The notes under the pieces: generated by a model
The model's database searches: none
What the model was told of the DNA's origin: nothing
The model's input: only the letters and a program-made list of their open reading frames with translations
Position numbers and translations under genes: made by a program
Shown here: piece by piece, positions 1-10,122 of the stretch
Numbering within the stretch: position 1 is the stretch's first letter
Layout of the letters: every line of letters starts with the position of its first letter
From: Buxus sempervirens
Lineage: Eukaryota; Streptophyta; Magnoliopsida; Buxales; Buxaceae
Assembly: GCA_947561395.2 (NCBI GenBank)
Contig: OX387190.1
Location: forward strand, 27,770,858 to 27,834,857
Direction of reading: 5' to 3'
Length of the DNA stretch: 64,000 nucleotides

Positions 1-711
1 TTAAGTGTGGTTTGGTTTGAGCCGCACTTCAAATGCGGTTCTGATCTTCTAGAAGTTTGCCACATGTTGCCAACTGGCGACAACTGGCAGATTCGTGCAT
101 ATTTGCACGTTTTAAATGCCAAACGCATTTCAAATGCGGTGTAAGCACCCAAATTTTGATCAAACCAAAATGTGCTAAAATAAAAGCCCTAGCTGAAAAG
201 TCAAACCATAAGGGGACAAAAGTTGACTTTTTGATCAAGTACTAATTGGCCACCACACTTCTTCCCAATGATTAGGAAATTCCGACACGATTCTAACACA
301 ACTGAATTTGCTCAGATCGGGATCCGAATGAAGAAGTTATGGGCCGGTCAAACTTGAGAGGGAGCAGAAATTGACTTTCTGCTAAGCCCCAGATCAGCTG
401 CTTAACCCTATCCCAATGGATAGAGGATTCCGATATGGTTCTAACGCAAATGAGTTTGCCAGAATCGGAGTCCAAATAAAGAAGATATGAGCAATTGAAG
501 TTCTAGGGCAGCATTGCCGAAAATTGCCCACGTGGCAAAAGAGCAGAAAAATATCTCAGGGATGAATTCGTAAATATCCAAAATGCTAAAAATATCTCAA
601 GGATTAATCTGTAAATATCCGGGGGGCAATCTACAATTATCTCAAGTGTCAAATCAGTCAAATCGGTCAAATCCAGGGGTAAATCTGCAAATATCGAAAA
701 TTTGCCTTTTT

Positions 712-957
712 GTATCCAACATAGATTGTCAAATATGCATAATTTTGCTTGTATCCGACATAATATGTTGGATACAAAAGATTTTTTTCCGAAATCTTGT
801 CGGATTCTTTGACAAATTTTCTGAAAAAATTTAATTTTTGAAATGATTGTGTTTGTATTTGACATTTTATGTAGGATACAAAGGAATTGTAGTGTATTGG
901 ACCTACATGGCCGGATACACATACAATTATGTGTATCCGACCTTACAAAATTTTGCT
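712..957 (+). repeat. 39-bp-period palindrome array in F1
   Basis: Palindromic units start at 712, 751, about 785 (degenerate), 855, 894 and 933. Starts in each run are 39 bp apart. The clearest unit, at 751-775, has arms GTATCCGAC and ATGTTGGATAC-like; the unit at 894 has GTATTGGAC and GCCGGATAC. The array ends immediately before the TATA box at 957. Decay is heavier than in the solo LTR at 16926. Confidence 0.75.
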
Positions 958-966
958 TATAAAAAT
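957..966 (+). promoter_or_regulatory. TATA box of F1
   Basis: TTATAAAAAT follows the palindrome array and precedes a C-rich leader and a splice donor at 1241. This is the arrangement seen in every LTR of this window. Confidence 0.5.
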
Positions 967-1725
967 GGGGGCAGCACCCCCTAGCCGAGGTTGGCTGCCC
1001 CTTTTTCTGGTTTCCCCCTCCCCTGCTAGTCCGAAACCCATCCTTTCCACCCTTCCTTGCTTCCCAAGTCCCCCCAAGCACCACTCAAGACCATTATACC
1101 TTTCTACTCTCCTTTCTCCCTTCATTCTCACTTGAAAACCACCTCAAGAAGTTGCTGTTGGTGTTGAAAGGAGGTGCTCCAGCCACTTTGCTTGCCTCAA
1201 GGAGGATCGAGTACACCACTCCAGGGTTTTTTAACCCCAAGGTAATGTTCCCTGTAACATTTTGTATATCATAAGTTGGAATGAACATGTTCTAAGCAAG
1301 TTGGAGTGTCCTCCATTTTTAGCATGTTATTTTCTTCTTTTCCTAGCATGTTAATGTCCCTCTTCTCTACTTTTTCTTCTCCATTTTGCATAAGAAAAAT
1401 CCCATGGTAAGGGGAAGACACATGGTCGGCTTCAAGGGAGGAACAGGGCCACCTTACATATATATGTTCTTAATGGTTTTTAGAGCCCTCTTTTGCTACT
1501 GATTTATCTCATTCGAGTGGAGAGTTTGTTCCCTTCATTTTCTATTCCTTTGTGCCCCATTAACTCCCCCTCTCATCCTTTCTCTTGTTTGGTTTTGCCT
1601 CTTGTTTTCATGTGTGTTTAAATATATCATTTTGCATCATGGGTAATTGTTCAGATTTAGGTTCTTTATTAATATATATCTTGGACGCATGTTCTTTCCC
1701 ATAACACCCATTGTGACCTCTTTTA

Positions 1726-1739
1726 GGGCCCGATTGGTT
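1726..1739 (+). repeat. Harbinger left TIR
   Basis: 14 bp, one mismatch with the right TIR at 9587-9600. TTA target duplication lies just outside. Confidence 0.9.
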
Positions 1740-2337
1740 TGCAGAATTTGGGGGCGGAATTGGGGTAAGAATTGGAATTGGCTTTTCAATTCCAATTCTT
1801 TTGATTGGTTAAATATTTAGAATTTGGAATTTGATTTAGAACCCAATTCCATAGAATTACTTTATAGGCTATTTTAAAATTACCTAATTATCTGCCAAAT
1901 CAAGAAGAATCGGTGATCGTGAGAGAGAATTAGAAGCCCGTATACGCTTGTCTCGTTTTCTTCTTCATCGCAAGTCGGCAGGTTTTGCAAAGAGCGGTAC
2001 GTATAATCTCCCTTCTTCTTCTCTCCTGTCTCTCTATTCCCTCTCTCCCCTTCTGCCATATCTCTCTCTCTTTCTCTCTCTTCGTTTTTTTCTCTCCCCT
2101 GTTCTTGCTCTGGATTTCTTTCTCCATTGTTTTCTTTGTGGCATGTGGGAATGTTCGTGCTGCAGAGCTTCGACCATCGGTTTTGCATAATCTTTTCCTG
2201 TGAAAGAATTCACCTATTGTTCAAGTTTTGCATAATCTTTTTCTGTTCCTTTTCTGGTCGTCTTTTCCTATCTTTTTCTTCTGGTTTTTTTTTCTTTGGG
2301 TTGTCTTCCTTTCCTTCCTTTTTCTGGTCATCTTTTG

Positions 2338-3332
2338 CCATAAGTTTTTTTTCTTTTTCAGTCCTCTTTTTCAAGCCATAAGTCTTTTGGCATAAGTTTG
2401 CAATCTGACTCATAATTGCATAGAGGATCTCGAAGCTGCACCATTAGAGCTACAGTGAAGTTGTTCCCCAACAAAACACATCTTCTGCTAGAACCTTTGC
2501 CCTTTTTTCTGTCCTCTCTTGATCGCCCACAAACTAAATCTGCGCAAGTGGCATGATGTGCTACAAGAATCTTTGAAGTCCACTCGCTAACTTGATCTTC
2601 ATCATCCTCCACTATTCTAGCATCCAGCCTCATCCATTCATCCAGCGTTATTGATAAACCCATCAATCCATCAACATCACTAGATTCACTACTACCATCC
2701 TTAATGTCCAACAATTGCAACCCTGCAGCTCTGTCCATACCAAGAGATCCACAGTTGTTAGCCATATTCCCCTTAAGGGTTGAGAGCTCTCCAATCAAAT
2801 GTGGATTGATGTTTGAAGGTGCATCCTCATCTGACATTCCAGTCTGTATTCTCAATCCTTCCATTGAGAGGGCTTCAATTTTATCCATTGCCAAAGGAGC
2901 AAGATCTTCTAGAGAAACGTACTCAGAGCCTTTTTCTTGGGCTACTGAACTAGAAGTCAAGACATTAGATAGATTTTGATGTAAACCTCCTTGGCCTTTT
3001 TTTCTCCTACCAAATGCATCTTGTCCAACCTTTGTTTTATGCTGAAAAAAGCATTCCCTATGACAACAAAAAAAAAAGGCTAAGGAATCTAGACTCAACT
3101 AAGCAATGAAAATTATGAACCCACAAACCTCTCTGATGCATCCAATTTAGATGCAGCTTCCCATGCTACTTGTTTCATAGTTTTCCTAGTTATATCTTCC
3201 AAAGGCATTAGCTTGTTTTCCTGCATAAAGAGCTTTTCAATTCCCACTGATGCCAGACGCTGGAGTATCTCCATAAGTTTTTTTTCTTTTTCAGTCTTTT
3301 CTTGCCATAAGTCTTTTGGCATAAGTTTGCAA
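2338..3332. repeat. Direct repeats bracketing the PMI1 fragment
   Basis: A 60-70 bp sequence rich in CATAAG, T-tract and CTTTTTCAGTC occurs at 2338-2404 and again in the same orientation at 3271-3332, immediately outside the PMI1 similarity. Shorter, decayed versions continue from 3345 to 3500. The arrangement suggests the host fragment was copied into a pre-existing pyrimidine-rich repeat of the transposon during gap repair. Confidence 0.6.
2412..3272 (-). pseudogene. Captured fragment of a PMI1 / PMI1-related gene
   Basis: Two minus-strand exons match the central-to-C-terminal part of PLASTID MOVEMENT IMPAIRED1-type proteins, which act in light-driven chloroplast and nuclear movement. Exon a (about 3272-3129) reads MEILQRLASVGIEKL and KLMPLEDITRKTMKQVAWEA. 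Exon b (3057 to about 2412) reads YVSLEDLAPLAMDKIEALS, GMSDEDAPS, AAGLQLLD, DVDGLMGLSITLDEWMRLD and LLGNNFTVALMVQLRDP. The 71-bp gap 3128-3058 has GT and AG ends and splices in frame through a split arginine codon (AG/G), giving SERECFFQ. Similarity stops after ..DPLCNYE. Because the intron is retained, the copy came from genomic DNA rather than mRNA. Both exons remain open, so capture may be recent or the frame protected. No start, no N-terminal C2-like domain and no natural stop are present, so it is not a functional gene by itself. Confidence 0.85.
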
Positions 3333-4250
3333 TTAATCTGGTCGTCTTTTGGCATAAGTTTTTTTTCTTCTTAATTCCTCTTTTTCTAGCAATATGTGGT
3401 CGTCTTTTTGCATCATTTCTGGTCATCTCTATTTCCTTACTTTTAATTTTTTTTGGTTGTCTCTTTCTACCACTCTTTTTTTGGTCGTCTTTTCTTGTGA
3501 TCTCTCCGATCTTTATCGTTATCGTCAAAAAATCACATTTTTTAAATCAATGTCAAATGGAACCGATAACAATCACTTTTCTTGTGACCACTCTTGCAAA
3601 TATTAGGTCCTCCTTGCCCAATATATCTATGGCCTCTCTTGCAAATAGAGGAGCCAAATCATTTCAAATGAGAATTATATTTTGTAAATCTAGCAATGCA
3701 AGCAGAATTTTGAAGACTCTCTTCTTCTTCTTCACTCTCTCTCTAATGTTATGTTTTAAATTGATGTTGTACAATTTCTTTTTCAGCAACCTCTCACGTG
3801 ATCATTGTCTTTGTTGCAAACAAAGTGATACCCAACTATTACCTTCAAACATTGCCGGTGTGTACTATTGCTTCCTATATTTTTCTTCATCTATTTTGTC
3901 TTAATTTTTGTTATCTGTATATTTTTGCTGCTATTATGTGCTATGTTTTTCTTTTTTATTTGTTTTACACTAAATTCCATATATGTGCATGTATGTGCTT
4001 CGGTGTGTACTGTCAAAATGCATGATTAATATGTTGTTTGATATGCAAATTTTTTCTTTACAGATGGATAATAGATTGATTGGTATTCATGCCAACAATG
4101 ACACAAAAGAGAAAAAGAAGAAACTTATTTTACATGCTGTAGACACCCCAAATTGCACCCCAATATAAGAGATTAACTAAGAAGGGCTCCAAAGGTCTTA
4201 TTTGAGCCTTGACATATGTCAAACTTTCAAAAACAATCAAAATTGATGAC

Positions 4251-4517
4251 AACCGTACTGAGTATGCGGTTTTTATAATCTTGGTCTCAACCGCTCTGTA
4301 TGTGCGGTTGCAACCGCACACACAGCACGGTTCACATCAATGCTTGTTGCGCTGGCGGCCACGTGGCTTCGCGAAGCTTCGGCCGTTAAGCCGCGTGGAC
4401 AGCAATCAATTAAAGCATAACTGAATTGAACCGCCCTGTATATGCGGTTTGGTCAAATTTGTACATGAACCGCACTTTGAGTGGCGGTTGTGTAGAAACC
4501 GCACTGAGTATACGGTT
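4251..4517 (+). repeat. AACCGC/GCGGTT palindrome array in A1
   Basis: Six 21-22 bp palindromes with 6-bp arms AACCGC and GCGGTT start at 4251, 4289, 4312, 4429, 4468 and 4497. Single arm changes occur (AACCGT at 4251; TACGGTT at the end of the last). Several spacings are 38-39 bp or a multiple. The array lies about 200 bp upstream of the TATA box. Confidence 0.8.
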
Positions 4518-4718
4518 TTGGCTGTTTCGGGGATTGGCGAAATGGCTCGATCCCTGAGCCTTATTTACGCATATTACCTCTCTCTTTGGGACTTGAACTC
4601 CCTATTTCACCCCCCGAAACTTGCTGAATTACTCCAATTCAAGCCTTGGAAGAGAATTGGAATAATCTAGAAGGCCTTTTTGGCCTACCCTTGGGACTCT
4701 TCTACCCTTGACTTGGCC

Positions 4719-4832
4719 TATAAATAGAGGGGTCCTCCTCTTGCAAATGGCTGACAATTTGAAGCTTAGAAGCTCTGCAAGAAGAAGGAGAAGCTCTGCT
4801 GGATTGTCTACTGAAGGCTCAAGCTACCAAGG
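4719..4832 (+). promoter_or_regulatory. LTR A1 core promoter and first-exon splice donor
   Basis: TATAAATAG at 4719-4727 is followed by the conserved GCAAATGGCTGACA start of the leader and a splice donor CCAAG/GTAAAGC at 4831/4832. The same TATAAATAG-RGGG...GCAAATGG arrangement is found in the other A, B and C LTRs. Confidence 0.6.
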
Positions 4833-7800
4833 TAAAGCTCTCTTTCATTTCCAGTCTTCCCTTTTACATTCTAGCAAATCTCTCATCTTCTACCTTTCTG
4901 TAGTGTAAGGCCTTTGTGCATTTTTGCAACCCCAAACCCCTTCTAAAGTACCTTGGAATCCTCTCTAGCCGTAAAACGTGAAGAGAGAGCCTGGGGAAAA
5001 GGAAGGTGGAATGGATCCTCTAGGTTTAGAACCCTCAAATGACGAAAAGCATGCTATATGGTTATTTTGAACCCTTGAATGCTTCTCTGATTTTATTTTA
5101 TATTTGGAGAAGATGTGAATCCATGCTCTCAATAGCCATGGATTCCAACCTTCTCATAGAAATGAGATTTTCCACACCTTCACACTCACTTTTCACTATT
5201 TTCATCAAATAGGCTAGATCTTGGGCTTTCCATGTTCAATATGGAAAATCTGAGGTCCTAGGCCTTAGAATGAGTTTTAGAACTTCATGAGAGGATTTCT
5301 TGTTGATTTTGAGGTTTTGGTCGAATCCACATGCACTGGTTTCCATGTTTCCTCTTCAAAAACCTCAAAACAGGACAGATCTGTGGCCTGTCTTGGAAGA
5401 CTCATAACCTCATCCTCCGGATGAATTTTTGAGTGATTCCAAAGACATGTGATAGATTGGAAAGCCTATTTAATATCTGGAAATTTTCATCCACTTCCAT
5501 GTAGCCAATTTTTGACACCATCTCTTCAAAATTTGTAAGTCAGTTCAGCCCAGATTGCTGAACTTGCCGCTTTGAGGGTGCACTATTTGCTCAGTTTTAA
5601 TCCGTTTCCTATGATTCCAGTTTCTGAGTTTTCTTTGAGAAGTCTATTTTCATTTCCAACTGGTTTCAGCAGATTTCAATCTGTTTTGTGTCTTGGGTGC
5701 TCAGTTGACTCAGAAGTGCTCGCTGGCATAGTCCAGAGCTCATCTGTGGTCTTCTAGGCCTGTTCAAGAGAGCACACAAGTCACATCCGGATAGAGATTG
5801 GTGTGAGGTTTTTTTCTTTGGAAAGATGGCACCACATACTTCCCCCATATCAATTTTCATGGATTTTTATTGAGCCAAACTCCACGAATAGAGCTTTGAA
5901 AATGCCTACTTAACACTTTTTCTGAGTTATAACAGCAGATTTCATATGTGGATTTCTCTCTTGTTTTGGATCGGATTGAGCTGAATTTTCTACTATATAC
6001 TCTAATATATACCAGTTTTCCAATGGCTTTGGTTTCATTTGATTTGTATTTGAATTGGGGGAGTTATGGTTTATCAAAGCTTTCAAGTTCTTTTGACCTA
6101 ATTTCTCCAGATTTGCCTTAGCATGATTTTCTTCATTTTTTACTTTGATTTTCCTTCACTCATGAGGTTTTAGAAGTGATGAATCCACAAAGAGAGCCTA
6201 AGTTCATTAGACTTCTCATGTGGAATGATCACATACATGGTGCTTGTGGTAAGCATCCTTTTGCCCATTTTGTTAGAAAAATGATTCTTAGCATAAGCAA
6301 GCATATGGTAACCGTCTTAGACGGATGAGTGGGGGTGCCTAACACCTTCCCCCGCTCATAAATAATTCCTCGTACCCAATCTCTGGATTTTCCTTGTATT
6401 AGAGCTACTTTGGCTCTATTTGACATTTATGAACCCTTTGGTGTCCATTCACACCTTAAAATGGATGGTGGCGACTCTTATTTTTATCGATCCCCGCGTG
6501 ACGATAATCAGAAGTCATCCGAGATGACGAATCCATGTCTCACACATGCACTTGCTTGTACTATTATGGCAATTACAATTTGGCATTATGGAAAATATAT
6601 TGTGAAAGGACCAACTGAAAATAATGACATTTTAAGGAAACTATATTTAACACATTTGTATGGTGCAAGTGATATAATGTGTTATGATAATTTACGACTT
6701 ACAAAAAGGGCATTTTATAAGCTATGTGAAATCTTACGCGGAAGGGGTGGATTATATGACACAAGGCATATCACTGTAGAAGAATTAGTTGCAATGTTCC
6801 TACATGTCCTTGCCCATGATGTCTAGTTTTGAGTAATTAAGGGTACTTTTATCCGTTTGGGAGAGACAATTAGAAAACATTTTAGTTTTGTTCTAAGGGC
6901 AATGCTCAAACTAATGAAGGATTTCATAAAAGCGACAGATAATGTTGAAAATGATTCTGAAAATGCAAAATGGAAATGGTTTAAGGTAAACAAAAAAATT
7001 GTACACAATACATAGTTACATTAGTTGTTTACAAATTAAGAAAACTAATTTCTTACTCTTTTCCTCAGAATTGCCTTGGAGCTTTAGATGGAACATATAT
7101 CCAAGTAACCGTTCCACTTCAAGATCAAGGTCGATATCAAAATAGAAAGCAAGATATTTCTACGAATGTCTTAGGAGTATGTGACCCCAACATGAAATTT
7201 ATTTATGTATTACCTGGTTGGGAAGGATCAGCTTCAGACTCTAGGGTGCTAAGAAATGCCCCTACTAGATCTTGTCCATTATCTGTTCCCATTGGTACTT
7301 TTTTCAAACCTTAATTATTTGATTTCATGATTATTTTTATGATTTATTTAGTTGCTGATTTGTCCATCGATTATAGGAAAATACTATCTAGTTGATGCAG
7401 GATACACAAATGGTCTTGGTTTTCTAGCTCCATATCGCCAAACTCATTATCACCTTAATTAATGGGTTGTAAGTGGAAATAATCCAAATAACTACAAAGA
7501 GTTATTTAATATTCGCCATTCGATCTTCAGCAAGGAATGTGATTGAAAGAACATTTGGTTTGCTAAAGAAGCAATGGGCCATTTTGAGAACTCCATCATT
7601 CTTTGATGTGAAAACTAAGGTAGTGATTGTGATAAACTTTTCATAAAAAAATTGTAATAGAAATTGATTGTTTAAGTAACATCTTTTTATGCATAAATTT
7701 AGGTGCGGATAATCAATGCTTGTTGTGTTATACACAACTTCATAAGAGACGAGCATCGAGAGATAGATGATAGCCTTTTAAGGAAAGTTGATGAAGAGTT

Positions 7801-8218
7801 ATCATCAAAGCCACAGATACCAGAAGAGTTAGATGAAGTATTGATAACAAGTGTTCAAGTTACAAATGAGTGGACAAAGTTTCGAGATGATTTAACTCAA
7901 AGCACGAATGCTAACTATCAAGCTAGGCGAAGGAACATAAATTAAAGTTATAGATTAATTTAGCATTATTTAGTCTTTTGACTATATTTTTTTTATAATT
8001 CTTGAACACATGAGAAATTCCTTTTGTTAATTAAATTGAATTGTGATATTGGTTTATATCTCCTCATACTTGGTGGTTTTAATTTATTTTTGAAAATATC
8101 ATTTCCTGTGTATGCTATCAAAAATTTTTATGGCTCAATATTTATTATGATTTATGAAATTACGATTGCATATTGTTTCAAGTAACTATTGTATTAAAAT
8201 TTGTGTAGATTATTACAG

Positions 8219-9185
8219 ATGGAAAGTGGTAGATCTTAATCTCCAGCTCAAAATGTAAGAGAGAAAGGAAAATCATATTTTAAATGGACAATAGAAATGG
8301 ATCGTGTTCTAACCACTATTCTCCTTGATCAACATAACCTTGGAAATAAAACACCAAATGGATGGAAGCCTCCAGCCTTCACTGCAGCTATAGATGCCTT
8401 AAAAGATCAATGTGGTGTATCAATTTCTAAAGATAACATTAAATCTCATCTCAAAACTTGGGACAAACACTACCGCATTGTTAGTGAGATTATCAAGCAA
8501 AGTGGTTTTGGATGGGACAACACCAAGAATATGGTTCATGTTGATGATGAAAACATGTGGAATGCTTTTTGTCAGGTATATTGTAATTTAGTTTAATGTT
8601 TAAATCTTTACAAAAGTATATTACCTTGTACTAATTTTAGTTATTTTATTTTATTGTTAACAGTCTCATGTAGAAGCAAAGTGTTATCGGTCAAAAGTGA
8701 TTGACAACTGGGATGACTTGAGCATCATTTGTGGGCAAGATCATGCTAATGGAGATGGTGTAGAACGTGGTGAAGAGGCAGAACAAGCTTTTGTGGCTAA
8801 TGATGGAGCTCACGTTAATAATAATGTTAGTCTTGATGATATAGATATTAGTGATTTACCTTCTCCTACATCCGGTTCTTCATCTCATCAACAGGCGCCA
8901 TCATCTGCATCACTTTTGCAATCCTTAAGGAAAAGAAACCATACAAGTGACACATTGGCAACTGCAGTTTCCCACATGGCCCAATCAATTGATAGAGCCT
9001 TAAATAATGAGCCTGCTAAAGTGAGTGCACAAGTAGTATTTGAAAAGGTCTCCAAGGTTCTAGATCTTGAAGTGTCACAACTTATCAAGGCGGGTGATTT
9101 TCTGACAAGTGATCCACGGAAGTTTGAGTATTTTTCATGCCTTTTAATTGAATTTAGGAAGGAGTGGATAAAAATGCATACTTAA
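8219..9185 (+). pseudogene. Harbinger Myb/SANT-like ORF, one nonsense codon
   Basis: Second Harbinger protein, in the family a DNA-binding partner that takes the transposase to the ends and nucleus. Exon 1 is 8219-8575: ATG, MESGRS, then TAA at 8237, then an open frame KWTIEMDRVLTTILLDQ, NGWKPPAFTAAIDALK, KSHLKTWDKHYRI and GFGWDNTKNMVH, a typical Myb_DNA-bind_3 domain. An 88-bp GT-AG intron (8576-8663) leads to exon 2 (8664-9185) beginning SHVEAKCYRSK, with an acidic, serine-rich middle and the C-terminal SDPRKFEYFSCL. Only the early stop breaks it; translation from the internal ATG at 8297 would give the whole domain except its first helix. Lies about 270 bp downstream of the transposase stop. 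Confidence 0.9.
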
Positions 9186-9586
9186 ATAGTTTTTTATTTT
9201 ATAATATAGATATAGATTAGTATTTAGTAATTAGACTATTATTTTTTTGGATGGTTTATGAATATTAATAATGCGGTCAAATACATTGTTATTTTAATTT
9301 TAGTGTTAAAGTTTTATATTATTATCAGTTTTTAAAATATAGACTTGATATGTCATGATAATCAATCACTTGTGTTGTTATTATTAACATGGGAATGATA
9401 CAAATCAATTCTTCATAAGTTCATCCAATCAGTGGAATTGGATTTTAAATCAATTCTTCATGGAAATGTAATTCCAAATTTCAATTCCCTTGCCATCCAA
9501 TCACAATAAATTCAATTCTACCCAATTCCAATTCTTGATGAATTAGAATTGGAATTATAATTCTTAATTCCAATTCCAATTCATTG

Positions 9587-9600
9587 AACCAATCGGGGCC
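9587..9600 (-). repeat. Harbinger right TIR
   Basis: Inverse of the left TIR with one difference. The duplicated TTA follows at 9601-9603, rejoining the F1 unit. Confidence 0.9.
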
Positions 9601-9899
9601 TTAGTTGCTGCCGGAATGGTGGCCTCCCCCCCTTCTCACTTTTCCTCACACACACACGCCAAGCATGTTCATGTGCATTAGCCCCCTGCAAGGATCCCCA
9701 TCCTCCTTAGCTACTATTTTGTTCATATAAAGCATGGTCATGCATATGCACATGCACATACTCACTAAGATCTAAGGCATGCATCTTGTTTGTTGCTTAG
9801 ATGAACTTTATTTGTTTCACTTGTTTGCTGCCATGAGAGTTGAGAAGCCCCAAAAGCTAGCCCACTTGAAAAAATCCCAAAAAAATGTATACTGTGAGT

Positions 9900-10041
9900 T
9901 GATCCGACAACTCAAGTCGGATCAGCAGGATTTTATTTGTAGCCGACCACCCTGGTCAGCTACTCTTAGTTTTGTGTGTAGCCGACATCTAAGGTTGGCT
10001 ACAAGTATGTTTTCTTGTAGCCGACACTTCAGGTCGGCTAC
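9900..10041 (+). repeat. 39-bp-period palindrome array with GTAGCCGAC arms
   Basis: Four units start at 9900/9901, 9939, 9978 and 10017, exactly 39 bp apart. Arms are GATCCGAC/GTCGGATC in the first and GTAGCCGAC/GTCGGCTAC in the last, with one or two mismatches in the middle two. Compared with other arrays the T-to-G change in the left arm is matched by A-to-C in the right arm. Confidence 0.85.
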
Positions 10042-10122
10042 ATCCCTGTAAAATTCAATTTCTGCATTTGTTGATCCTGTGGCTTTCTCTAGATTGTTCC
10101 AATTAAACCAAATGAACCAGTA

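Larger units (their letters stand above)
1..1725 (+). mobile_element. LTR-like unit F1, left part
   Basis: This is the 5' part of an LTR-like repeat interrupted at 1725/9601 by a Harbinger transposon; its left edge lies at or beyond the window start. It holds a degenerate palindrome pair at 1-42, an array of 25-bp palindromes (712-957), a TATA box at 957-966, a transcribed-looking pyrimidine-rich leader, and a good splice donor (CCCCAAG before GTAATG) at 1241/1242. The same order of palindromes, TATA and leader recurs in F2 at 11051-13095. No protein is encoded; reading frames on either strand here are short and lack recognisable domains. The assignment to an LTR is inferred from resemblance to the TSD-bounded LTRs elsewhere in the window. 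Confidence 0.55.
4138..6544 (+). mobile_element. Solo LTR A1 in transposase exon
   Basis: Begins TGTAGACACCCC and ends CATGTCTCACA, with a perfect 5-bp duplication CATGC at 4133-4137 and 6545-6549. Removing LTR and one CATGC restores the transposase frame LILHALACTIMAI, proving the insertion. In order it has a palindrome array (4251-4517), TATA box (4719), first exon with splice donor (4831), the conserved CTAGCCGTAAAACG block (4965), the GGGGGTGCCTAACACC block (6330) and GTGGCGACTC (6469). Length 2407 bp. No coding capacity. Confidence 0.93.
4064..7945 (+). pseudogene. PIF/Harbinger transposase (DDE_Tnp_4 type), broken
   Basis: Exons read as 4064-4137 plus 6550-6985 (split by a solo LTR), 7069-7294, 7377-7619 and 7703-7945, with three 82-83 bp GT-AG introns. 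N-terminal part: MAITIWHYGKYI, then LTRKRAFYKL-like and FLHVLAHDV helix-turn-helix region. Catalytic D1 lies in GALDGTYIQV, D2 in KYYLVDAGYT and E in RNVIERTFGLLKKQWAI, so all three acidic residues remain. The C-terminal motif is IINACCVIHNFIRDE. Breaks: TAG and TGA just after AHDV (near 6822-6834), TAA in HYHLN-stop-WVV (near 7461), a 1-base shift between FNIRHS and SARNVIERT (near 7526), and the LTR. It could not make active protein. In the family this enzyme cuts at the TIRs with the help of the Myb-like partner. Confidence 0.93.
1726..9600 (+). mobile_element. PIF/Harbinger DNA transposon with nested solo LTR
   Basis: The ends are 14-bp terminal inverted repeats: GGGCCCGATTGGTT at 1726-1739 and, read inward from the right, GGCCCCGATTGGTT at 9587-9600. 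They are flanked by the 3-bp target duplication TTA (1723-1725 and 9601-9603), as known for PIF/Harbinger. Inside the ends both arms are rich in AATTGGAATT-type subterminal repeats. It encodes the two usual Harbinger proteins, a DDE transposase (4064-7945) and a Myb/SANT-like protein (8219-9185), both on the plus strand and both with stop codons. Net length without the nested LTR is about 5.46 kb. A captured host-gene fragment lies between the left end and the transposase. Confidence 0.93.

Noticed and set aside
712-957. CRISPR-like array (regular 39-bp spacing)
   Set aside because: Plant nuclear context; units are palindromes with short spacers inside LTRs, and no cas genes exist here.
503-1084. 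193-codon minus-strand frame in F1
   Set aside because: Lies over the palindrome array and leader; low-complexity composition and no recognisable motif.
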